64,000 nucleotides of DNA, taken from contig CM049309.1 of the NCBI GenBank assembly GCA_026874595.1, forward strand, positions 90,416,723 to 90,480,722, given 5' to 3'. The position numbers were made by a program, and so were the translations under genes. Shown one piece after another: positions 57,901-64,000 of this stretch (the first letter of the stretch is position 1; each line of letters starts with the position of its first letter). The DNA comes from Sipunculus nudus (lineage: Eukaryota > Annelida > Sipuncula > Golfingiida > Sipunculidae). The notes under the pieces were generated by a model. It made no database searches. It had not been told where the DNA came from and saw only the letters and a list, made by a program, of their open reading frames with translations.

Positions 57901-59189
57901 AGCATAAACATGAATGTAGGTGGCGCCACCTGTCATAAAATCAGAAAAGCTATCCAGTATGTATAAGCATGCCAAATTTCAGGTGAATTAGTCAAGTCAC
58001 TGCAGAGATATGAGTGATTTTACCCCAAGGCAGACAAACAGATGGACACTGTGCAAACATGGTTGCAGGTGGCGCCACCATTTTTTGTGTATGTTATAAA
58101 GCTCTCCAAGGGCTACATTTGTGCAAAAAAATTTTCCTGATTGGTCAAACGGTTCCCGAGATATGTGGGTTTATGTGTGGAAACAGACGCACAAACGGAC
58201 GCAGAGCGCAGAGGAAAGGTCAGAGGTCAAAACAAAATCGGGGCGCAGCAGTTCACATGTGACCCGAACATAATCCCGGGTTTCGTAAAATTCCGCCCAG
58301 TGGTTACGGAGGAGTTCTCCGGACACCTACGTGGCGGCGGCGGGGGAGGCGTGCAGCTGAAAACATAGTGTCCGCAAAACTCTGTTTTGGCGGATACAAT
58401 TACCACAAAACCTCATTTAGAAATGCAGCTAGAAAACAATGTACAGAACTCAGTAAATTTACACATCTGGGAATTAAAAGAGAGCAATGTGCCCTGTAGT
58501 AAAATGTTGAAAATTCTGAAAAAGAGCAAAATCCTACTCGCTGGCAACAAATAGATGCAATTTGTATCTCTGGGAAAAATACTTATTATATGCCAACTTC
58601 AACTTGCAACCCTCAACAAGTGGAATGAACTTGTGTCATCATGCAGACACGCAAATAACTTTCTACTGCAGAACCTGACATACCAACACCAAGCAAGGGA
58701 CAACGAACAGCCCAGAACCAAAGCGTTTCATTAATCTCAAGTTATCATATACCCAAGCCCCAGCCACTCACACTTTGTGACAATACAAGAAGCTGGCCCT
58801 TAACAAAGATAAAGACACTGTACAGCTGACCCTGACCGCAGTGAACTTACTACAAACAGAGACCCCACATCTGGGTTTACAGCAACAAACACTATAAGGC
58901 TACATGATCTGAAGTGCCACATGCTCTGTGCATTAGGAACAAAACTAATTATTGATAAAATGCCTTAAAAAAAAACTTTGTTTAGTTCATTCTACAAAAC
59001 AGAGAAATGTTCTGGTCAGCATTGAGCACTCTGCCATCTGTTTTTGCAAAAAAATGACTGTGTACAGTTATATACATTTTTTGTATTTATATATACATAT
59101 ATATTTATATATAGTTCATGTAGAGCTTCGTGTGATAGACCATTTTCTTGTTTCAGGACGCTGGTTACGACTCTGATGATTTCATGTAG
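37012..59189 (+). CDS. CCDC25: CCDC25, coiled-coil domain-containing protein 25 (complete, nine exons)
   Basis: Coding exons: 37012-37036, 42277-42324, 42645-42684, 43017-43068, 44043-44118, 53697-53800, 54152-54354, 55265-55310 and 59157-59189. Total 627 nt, 208 residues plus stop, the same length as vertebrate CCDC25. All introns are GT-AG with matching phases. Residues 1-115 or so form the NFACT-R-like domain (MVYYFTSN start, [52 protein letters not shown]). About 118-190 is a highly charged coiled coil ([32 protein letters not shown]). The tail is [20 protein letters not shown] and then SDDFM. The family is conserved from yeast (Jlp2) to human. Human CCDC25 has been described as a surface sensor of extracellular-trap DNA, and a link to RNA/ribosome biology is suggested by the NFACT-R fold. 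The exon 7 donor seeds a tandem repeat. Confidence 0.97.
37398..38266. mobile_element. TIR DNA element, 869 bp, 8-bp TSD ATTATTTG, in CCDC25 intron 1
   Basis: The ends GGAGCGAGTCTAGAATTCAG and, inverted, GGTACGAGTCTAGAATTCAG are flanked by ATTATTTG at 37390-37397 and 38267-38274. An extra inverted copy of the end lies at about 37485-37509, making an internal hairpin. It also holds a CGGACTCCAT/ATGGAGTCCG stem (about 37516-37546) and the 16-bp palindrome TGTACGGATCCGTACA at 38138. The superfamily is uncertain. Confidence 0.8.
38960..39455. repeat. Dispersed repeat of about 490 bp, copy 1 (CCDC25 intron 1)
   Basis: It matches 45010-45455 in the same orientation over ACGCTGTGAGAA, GTCAGTTTGCGCTGGATAAA, GCATCATGTGTATTCC and TTCCACAGAGACAGCACCGC. 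Identity is roughly 80-85% by eye. No coding content. Class unknown. Confidence 0.75.
39668..39795. mobile_element. Small MITE, CAGGCGTGGATCCAGG ends
   Basis: CAGGCGTGGATCCAGG and CCTGGATCCAGGCCTG are inverted 128 bp apart. GTGATG flanks both sides, a possible eroded 8-bp duplication. It interrupts the 5' region of copy E. Confidence 0.65.
40049..40825 (+). mobile_element. Helitron2-like element, family 1, copy 3 (truncated)
   Basis: A diverged 5' end TGTATCTGCAAAAACAAAGC is followed by GGCACCACCTGCAACTATT-type units on the plus strand. The 3' hairpin end is missing; from about 40825 the sequence changes. Confidence 0.6.
41580..42230. other. CCDC25 intron 1, AT-rich sequence with C run and TC tracts
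   Basis: C runs lie near 41889 and (TC)n near 42171. Matching AT-rich text occurs near 52040-52480 (GATGCAATTTAGAAATGTGAA and similar), so the interiors of copies E and G are related. Confidence 0.5.
42277..42324 (+). CDS. CCDC25: CCDC25 exon 2
   Basis: Acceptor TTTTTTTTGCAG, donor GAAA|GTAAGT. Encodes [16 protein letters not shown]. The 3' terminus of a Helitron2-like element ends only about 30 bp upstream of the acceptor. Confidence 0.95.
42645..42684 (+). CDS. CCDC25: CCDC25 exon 3
   Basis: Acceptor TTGACACAG, donor GTGTG|GTAAGT. Encodes [13 protein letters not shown] and the first two bases of the conserved W. Confidence 0.95.
43017..43068 (+). CDS. CCDC25: CCDC25 exon 4
   Basis: Acceptor TTTACACAG, donor AAAAAG|GTAGGT. 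Encodes [17 protein letters not shown], the most conserved block of the NFACT-R domain. Phase 0 at its end. Confidence 0.96.
44043..44118 (+). CDS. CCDC25: CCDC25 exon 5
   Basis: Acceptor CTTGTGTCAG, donor ACAGG|GTAAGT. Encodes [20 protein letters not shown] and then ANSIQ. The following 9.6-kb intron is filled with repeats. Confidence 0.96.
44332..46072 (+). mobile_element. Helitron2-like element, family 2, copy F
   Basis: 5' end TTTTTTAGCTCAGCTGACTG with its hairpin partner AGTCATCTGAG at about 44353. The 3' end has inverted copy CAGCTGAGC, an imperfect GACC/GGGTC hairpin and a terminal CTAG before T at 46069-46072. No TSD. In CCDC25 intron 5, sense. Confidence 0.75.
45010..45455. repeat. 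Dispersed repeat of about 490 bp, copy 2 (CCDC25 intron 5)
   Basis: Partner of 38960-39455. It lies within the Helitron2-like element at 44332-46072, so it was inserted into or captured by that element. Confidence 0.75.
46325..48620 (+). repeat. Degenerate repeat array with GAGCTAATGCGATGG starts
   Basis: TGTGAGCTAATGCGATGGTGTGG occurs at about 46337 and, as GAGTTAATGCGATGG, at 47711. Units of roughly 300 bp follow each, marked by TTGTTCAATATTTTACAGAAA, GTTTGTTCAAATGGTT and GGTGCCACCTGCATTGACC. A third mobile-repeat family is likely. No coding content. Confidence 0.65.
49060..49640 (+). repeat. Degenerate tandem repeat (GTTCACTCAGTGCAGCCAGG)
   Basis: CAAGAGTTCACTCAGTGCAG and variants recur about eight times at irregular 25-150 bp spacing together with GGCAGACTGCCAACTGTATC. 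Open frames here are by-products. Confidence 0.7.
50205..50440 (+). repeat. 27-29-bp minisatellite, about 8 copies
   Basis: Unit GCAAGCACAATGACCCAAAC followed by TGGTGATAA. Copies vary by an AA insertion and point changes. Translations of the reverse strand give repetitive leucine-rich peptides that are not genes. Confidence 0.92.
50536..53333 (+). mobile_element. Helitron2-like element, family 2, copy G
   Basis: 5' end TTTTTAGCTCAGCTGACTAT with hairpin partner AGTCATCTGAGCTATAG, then GTCCGTCGTCCGTCCG. 3' end CAGCTGAGC, TACCCATGGGT palindrome, CCCTTG before T at 53333. Interior contains a (TC)n tract and a C run. In CCDC25 intron 5, sense. Confidence 0.7.
51820..51967 (+). repeat. (TC)n microsatellite
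   Basis: About 150 bp of CT-rich repeats with few interruptions. The serine/leucine ORF across it is not a gene. Confidence 0.97.
53697..53800 (+). CDS. CCDC25: CCDC25 exon 6
   Basis: Acceptor TGTGTTTCAG, donor AAGCAG|GTTAGA (weaker than the others). Encodes [20 protein letters not shown] and then [14 protein letters not shown]. Confidence 0.95.
54152..54354 (+). CDS. CCDC25: CCDC25 exon 7, coiled coil
   Basis: Acceptor TACTGCCAG, donor TTGAG|GTAAGC in phase 2. Encodes [20 protein letters not shown] through RKKKEAELR, a long charged helix. The last bases of the exon (AGAATTGAG) plus the donor are the first unit of a 46-bp intronic tandem array. Confidence 0.96.
54345..55010 (+). repeat. 46-bp minisatellite built from the CCDC25 exon 7 splice donor
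   Basis: The unit reads AGAATTGAGGTAAGCC, ATGGTGGTAACTCATAACAG, AACAAGAGGT. The donor G of GTAAGC or GTAAAC occurs at 54355 (authentic), 54404, 54450, 54496, 54541, 54587, 54633, 54679, 54725, 54771, 54810, 54856, 54902, 54948 and 54994. Spacing is 46 bp in most steps. The first unit begins inside the exon. Donor bases are better conserved than the spacer. Confidence 0.95.
55265..55310 (+). CDS. CCDC25: CCDC25 exon 8
   Basis: Acceptor TTTGTAG, donor AATCAG|GTACGT. Encodes (R)[15 protein letters not shown]. Confidence 0.94.
55529..56587 (+). mobile_element. Helitron2-like element, family 2, copy H
   Basis: 5' end TTTTTAGCTCAGCTGACTGA; 3' end AGTCAGCTGAG, palindrome TGACCCATGGGTCA and CTTG at 56584-56587. 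The interior is about six units of about 160 bp that match the array of copy A read on the other strand. In CCDC25 intron 8, sense. Confidence 0.78.
56682..56933 (+). pseudogene. Retroelement ORF fragment, possibly Penelope-like
   Basis: The plus-strand frame contains [20 protein letters not shown] followed by HIGQNFLKI. This resembles the (R)NIIWFNPPYS-N-TNIG-FL segment downstream of the reverse transcriptase in some animal retroelements with GIY-YIG endonuclease, recalled from family knowledge. Only about 80 codons remain, and a Helitron2-like insertion begins right after. No catalytic YxDD motif is present in the fragment. Confidence 0.4.
56935..58398 (-). mobile_element. Helitron2-like element, family 1, copy 4 (best preserved)
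   Basis: On the minus strand it starts TGTATCCGCCAAAACAGAG next to T at 58398 and ends with the GTAGTCG/CGACTAC hairpin and CTAGT at 56935. 1464 bp with six GGTGGCGCCACC palindromes at about 57362, 57511, 57641, 57790, 57918 and 58069. The 5' part also has a CGGCGGCGGGGGAGGCG-like GC-rich block. Antisense in CCDC25 intron 8. Confidence 0.78.
58399..59156. other. End of CCDC25 intron 8, possible retroelement remnant
   Basis: An A-rich, open-frame-poor stretch follows the family-1 element and may be the other half of the interrupted retroelement at 56682-56933. (TA)-rich DNA precedes the exon 9 acceptor. Confidence 0.35.
59157..59189 (+). CDS. CCDC25: CCDC25 exon 9 with stop
   Basis: Acceptor CTTGTTTCAG. 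Encodes [10 protein letters not shown] and TAG. The acidic DSDDFM-type C terminus is characteristic of CCDC25 orthologues. Confidence 0.95.
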   Translation, partial: DAGYDSDDFM

Positions 59190-60600
59190 AGGGTCTAACT
59201 TTCCATTTGTCATCTCCACACGTGATCATATTCAACTAAAGGCATCAACATCTTCATGTACATAATCCCAAGATCAGCAACAGCCTAGCACCACACCATC
59301 AGGCAGTCCATACAACAGCCTAGCACCACACCATCAGGCAGTCCATACAACAGCCTAGCACCACACCATCAGGCAGTCCATACCTCACTGATATCAGATA
59401 CTTACAAGACCTGGCACAAGGAACTCTCAGCAGACCACTAATGTACTCATGTGATGTCATATTGATTGAAGCTGAATGTCAGAGCATGTAATATGCTACA
59501 GCAGATTATGATCAGGTTTTTACTCCTTCGTAAAACAAACAGATGTTAAGTCACCTTGAATATATCATTCATGGAGTAAAGAAAATCCATGGCATGTCAT
59601 ATAAAAAGGATTGATAGTGTGCTTTAAAAACAGAACAGATAGTTAGTGATGTTCCATGTACGGGTTTCACACATCATATTGGACAATTAGATGAGAACAT
59701 AATCATTATAAAACCAGAAGTCCTGATAGTCTGTAAAAATTAATTTTCATGTGATACCTCTTGAAGGAAATACTGCTTTAAGAATTTAGTATACGAGTCC
59801 ATTGGTTAGATCTTTACCTTAAGAATACTAATTGCATATACCTGAATTAGCTCATTAATATTTTTGGTCTAATTCAGTGAGAAAGATCCATGTATCTCAT
59901 TTTATTTTTTATCATTAACTTGTAATGAAGACATTTATGCTCCAGAAGATTCACTTCTGCTTCACATATTTCCTTGAAAGCACACAGCGATGTTTATTTG
60001 ACCTTCGTTTTAAGGGAGTCTGGATCAGTTTTCAGGTGTTTTTTCAATAAATCTAGACAGCTGTTAAACAGTGCTAAAGTTATCATTAATTCTTTTTGTT
60101 GGTCTGTTATATCTGTCGGAGTTAGCCACAACATTTACCGATTGTGTGAATGAAAGAGTGATTGACCGAGTCCGGGATTGATAGAACTATTGAGTAAATG
60201 ACTGGGTCAGCAGTTGACCAAGTGATTGATTGAATAAGTCAGAGATTGAGGGAAAGGTCATATACATATACATATACAGTAAACAGTAGTTATTAAGCAC
60301 ATTTAAGTATTAATAAAATTATAAAACTGTAGGTTTCCCATATAGTCTTTGTTAGACCATAAACATGGTACAGCAACATTATCATCTTTGCTTTCCTCAG
60401 TCTGAAACATTTATGTTATAGTTTAACTGAATACAAATTGGCTGAAATCACATTGTGCACTGAGAATGGTAAAGTGAAAACTTAAATCCTCCAAATGTGC
60501 TTTTGCAAATAAATTCCATTGTTTTCTGTTTATAGCATTCCTTGTCATATTTATTGTCCTTTGAAGTTTGTAGTGTTTTTTAAATCATTATTTACAGTTT
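59190..60600 (+). other. CCDC25: CCDC25 3' UTR and downstream DNA
   Basis: Starts after the stop codon. AATAAA signals are seen at about 60048 and 60509. No other gene was recognised. Confidence 0.5.
59280..59384 (+). repeat. 35-bp repeat, three identical copies, in the CCDC25 3' UTR
   Basis: CAACAGCCTAGCACCACACC plus ATCAGGCAGTCCATA is repeated three times head to tail without differences, starting 91 bp after the stop codon. Confidence 0.95.
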
Positions 60601-60634
60601 ATCAGTGATAAGTTCTTTTATTAATATTATTCAT

Positions 60635-61270
60635 TATGGTATCCCCAGACAAAGTCGGGGGATACTTTGTTTTCATACTGGTCCCCCCCCCCCCCCCCCC
60701 CCGGCCGCATATAAATCTTGTTGGCGTGATAACTCAAAATATATTTCTGGGATCTTTACCAAATTTAGTATATGTATAGATATGGGTGGGAGGACGACGC
60801 CTATTTAAAATGAGGTCATGACCTTTACTAGGAAAGTGTCCTTGACCTTGAATAGGTCCAATTTTGGGGAAAATCACACAAATTCTTAAATATCTCAAGA
60901 AATCTTGCATGGATTGATCACAAAATCATTAATATCTCAATAAGGGATGAATGGATTGGTCCAAAAATCAATTTAACCGAAGATCTTGCATAGTAATGTC
61001 ATGTACCGGAAACTGGTAGCACCATGTTATTCTTTTATTTGTTTTAGTGCTGTTTAATACCGGGCCCATCATTGCCACTTAACAGTACTGTGAGCATTTT
61101 AAGTCAAAAACTAATGGACAGATTTCTTTCATATTATGCATATACATATCCATTGGTAATGGGATGATGTATGTATAAATTGGGGTCATGACCTTTCCTA
61201 TGAGAGTGGCCTTGACCTTAATTGTTGCCATATATGGTGAAAATTACACAAAATCATTAATATCTCAATA
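60635..61270 (+). repeat. Dispersed repeat fragment with GTCGGGGGATACTTTG and a C run
   Basis: TATCCCCAGACAAAGTCGGG and GGATACTTTG at 60640-60670 form a short inverted pair at an element end. A C run of about 20 follows. GGTCATGACCTTT and GTCCTTGACCTTGA repeat at about 60815 and 61185, a duplicated unit of about 370 bp. Confidence 0.6.
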
Positions 61271-61271
61271 A

Positions 61272-62847
61272 GTGAGCCGCATCACTCACTCAACATTCAC
61301 AACTCCCTGTAAATCCTACACCCAACCCCCTGGGCCGGTACACTCACTCAACATTCACAACTCCCTGTAAATCCTACACCCAACCCCCTGGGCCGGTACA
61401 CTCACTCAACAGTCACAACTCCCTGTAAATCCTACACCCAACCCCCTGGGCCGGTACACTCACTCAACAGTCACAACTCCCTGTAAATCCTACACACAAC
61501 CCCCTGGGCCGGTACACTCACTCAACAGTCACAGTTCCATGTAAATCCTACACCCAACCCCCGTGGCCAGTATACTCACTCAACATTCACAAATCCCTGT
61601 AAATCCTACACCCAACCCCATGGGCCAGTACACTCACTCAACAGTCACAGTTCCATGTAAATCCTACACCCAACCCCCATGGCCAGTACACTCACTCAAC
61701 ATTCACAACTCCCTGTAAATCCTACACCCAACCCCCTGGGCCGGTACACTCACTCAACAGTCACAACTCCCTGTAAATCCTACACCCAACCCCCTGGGCC
61801 GGTACACTCTCTCAACAGTCACAGTTCCATGTAAATCCTACACCCAACCCCCCTGGCCAGTATACTCACTCAACATTCACAACTCCCTGTAAATCCTACA
61901 CCCAACCCCATGGGCCAGTACACTCACTCAACAGTCACAGTTCCATGTAAATCCTACACCCAACCCCCGTGGCCAGTATACTCACTCAACATTCACAACT
62001 CCCTGTAAATCCTACACCCAACCCCCTGGGCCGGTACACTCGCTCAACAGTCACAGTTCCCTGTAAATCCTACACCCAACCCCCTGGGCCGGTACACTCA
62101 CTCAACAGTCACAACTCCCTGTAAATCCTACACCCAACCCCCTGGGCCGGTACACTCACTCAACAGTCACAGTTCCATGTAAATCCTACACCCAACCCCC
62201 GTGGCCAGTATACTCACTCAACATTCACAAATCCCTGTAAATCCTACACCCAACCCCATGGGCCAGTACACTCACTCAACAGTCACAGTTCCATGTAAAT
62301 CCTACACCCAACCCCCATGGCCAGTACACTCACTCAACATTCACAACTCCCTGTAAATCCTACACCCAACCCCCTGGGCCGGTACACTCGCTCAACAGTC
62401 ACAGTTCCCTGTAAATCCTACACCCAACCCCCTGGGCCGGTACACTCACTCAACAGTCACAACTCCCTGTAAATCCTACACCCAACCCCCTGGGCCGGTA
62501 CACTCACTCAACAGTCACAGTTCCATGTAAATCCTACACCCAACCCCCGTGGCCAGTATACTCACTCAACATTCACAACTCCCTGTAAATCCTACACCCA
62601 ACCCCATGGGCCAGTACACTCACTCAACAGTCACAGTTCCATGTAAATCCTACACCCAACCCCCGTGGCCAGTATACTCACTCAACATTCACAAATCCCT
62701 GTAAATCCTACACCCAACCCCCTGGGCCGGTACACTCACTCAACAGTCACAACTCCCTGTAAATCCTACACCCAGCCCCCTGGGCCGGTACACTCACTCA
62801 ACAGTCACAACTCCCTGTAAATCCTACACCCAGCCCCCTGGGCTGGT
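61272..62847 (+). repeat. 58-bp minisatellite, 27 copies, with higher-order repeats
   Basis: Unit ACACTCACTCAACAGTCACA, ACTCCCTGTAAATCCTACAC, CCAACCCCCTGGGCCGGT. Variants alternate at linked sites: AACTCCCTG with CTGGGCCGGT, and AGTTCCATG with GTGGCCAGTAT. By my count units 13-18 recur as 19-24, a 348-bp higher-order unit. Decayed unit sequence continues to about 62890. Confidence 0.96.
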
Positions 62848-62889
62848 TCACACTAAATTGGGCTGCTGAGTTCCCTGTAAATACTTCCC

Positions 62890-64000
62890 CAAGACTTGAG
62901 TTTTGGGTCTACCACTGATAACATTATTATACAACTACATGTATATATATACATTTTCTGACAAAAAATCTAACTTTATGATGAGAAATATTAGTTTCCT
63001 TCTGTCACTTTGTGTGTAGACTACACTGCAGTACAAGTTGTACAATCAGCGCTGTGAGTTTCTGGTAATGATCCAAAAATAATATTAATATTCGGGCAAC
63101 ATTAAGCTACAAGATTCATACAAGGGAATAATAAGGTTTTTAAGTTACAAATGCATGCACAATTTTTTGTATATTTGAGAGGTAACATCAACTTCTTTAA
63201 GTGTTTGTGTCACTGGTTGATCTTTCATGCTGGGTGGTCAGCCATGTTGCATGTCCTGAGACACCTTCGGGTGACGGGTAGACTTGGTCCAAACATCCAC
63301 TTGGCATGAAATAAATTTAACTTATGCAATTTTTTAATTTATAATATACAAAAAACCAGTAAGGCAAAAAAAAAAGATATGGTTCTCTTTGCATTTTTTT
63401 TTAGAAATTAGTGCAGTTGGGCGGTTTTTTTTTAATTACTTTTTTTTGTATCTTTAGATAAATATGTCATATGATAAGGAAAAGCATGATAACAACATTA
63501 TTTTATTTTCTTAACAGGTAAAATGACTACATAACAAAGGAAAACTGACAGAATTACTGATGAAAATCACTCTTATCAGTGCTTGGCAGCACTTGTCAAT
63601 TCTTACTGCGGCAGCCCTTGGGGTACAAATATGTAGTTCAAACTTACTGGTTGTAGTAACATAACTCCCTCTCTTTGTCCTCCAAACAAGTGATTGTATG
63701 TTCTAATTAATCCAATGAGTCCTCTGAACATGCTGGATCTGTTAAATGTTACTCTTACTTTAGCTATTTGGCACAGATCTTCATATTTTACAAGAGCTGA
63801 CAAAGCACTGTCTTTTACCAATTTTGCAAAAATGGCTGCCTTTCCCTCCAAAATCAGTTTAGCCAATCACAGCAGGGTAAGACAAAGAAAGTAGAGCAAA
63901 TAAAACTGTAAAAATGGCTGGGGCTAGCCGCAACCCTCCCACAGCCTTCCTGCACACAGCATTCAGTCAACTCTATTCTCTATAGGACTGCAGCTAGCCG
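62890..64000. other. Right-edge sequence, no gene recognised
   Basis: The minus-strand ORF at 63603-63866 (MAKLILEGKAAIFAKLVKDS...) has an even composition and could be an exon of a neighbouring gene, but I do not recognise it. On the plus strand ATGGCTGGGGCTAGCCG at about 63913 could begin another gene; ATTGGCT on the minus strand between them is CCAAT-box-like. Nothing firm. Confidence 0.3.

Noticed and set aside
61272-62847. Possible CRISPR-like array
   Set aside because: Units are contiguous with no unique spacers, and the genome is eukaryotic. It is a minisatellite.

Overview
This is a eukaryotic, intron-rich, AT-rich and extremely repeat-dense window. Repeat content (Helitron2-like elements with TTTTTAGCTCAGCTGA ends, hAT elements, a SWIM-type MULE) and protein similarity suggest a marine mollusc, probably a bivalve. 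That assignment is inference.

Two conserved genes could be built exon by exon. (1) ZNG1 (COBW/CBWD GTPase, a zinc metallochaperone for METAP1) lies on the minus strand at 1482-10293. Four consecutive exons encode the N-terminal 123 or so residues, with an IPSLVP METAP1-docking motif, P-loop GFLGAGKTT, GCLCC metal site and [13 protein letters not shown]. The gene continues off the left edge. (2) CCDC25 lies on the plus strand at 37012-59189. It is complete: nine exons, 627 nt and 208 residues, with all splice sites and phases consistent. The two genes are divergently transcribed and about 27 kb apart.

Region by region: 1-10.3 kb is ZNG1 with intronic Helitron2-like, hAT and minisatellite DNA. 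10.4-14.8 kb is a three-level nest: a TIR element containing a hAT with a BED-finger exon, which contains a Helitron2-like element. 15.6-17.2 kb is a hAT with an intact 8-bp TSD. 18.8-25.3 kb is a 6.5-kb Helitron2-like array with internal tandem duplications. 25.7-33.3 kb is a MULE with 9-bp TSD, long TIRs and a decayed SWIM/Ulp1-like ORF; its right arm carries a 2.1-kb hAT and a 2.2-kb Transib-like insertion. 33.6-36.8 kb holds foldback and TIR elements. 36.8-37.0 kb is the likely CCDC25 promoter, with a CTCF-like motif. 37-59 kb is CCDC25 with repeat-filled introns. 61.3-62.8 kb is a 27-copy 58-bp minisatellite with higher-order structure.

The most striking observation is that in both genes one authentic 5' splice site is itself the founder unit of an intronic minisatellite. 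In ZNG1 exon 3 the 21-bp unit gives 9 donor copies at exact 21-bp spacing. In CCDC25 exon 7 the unit of about 46 bp gives 15 donor copies. Both donors are phase 2 and read NN|GTAA, so using any decoy copy would put an in-frame TAA directly after the true exon end. I know of no named system for this.
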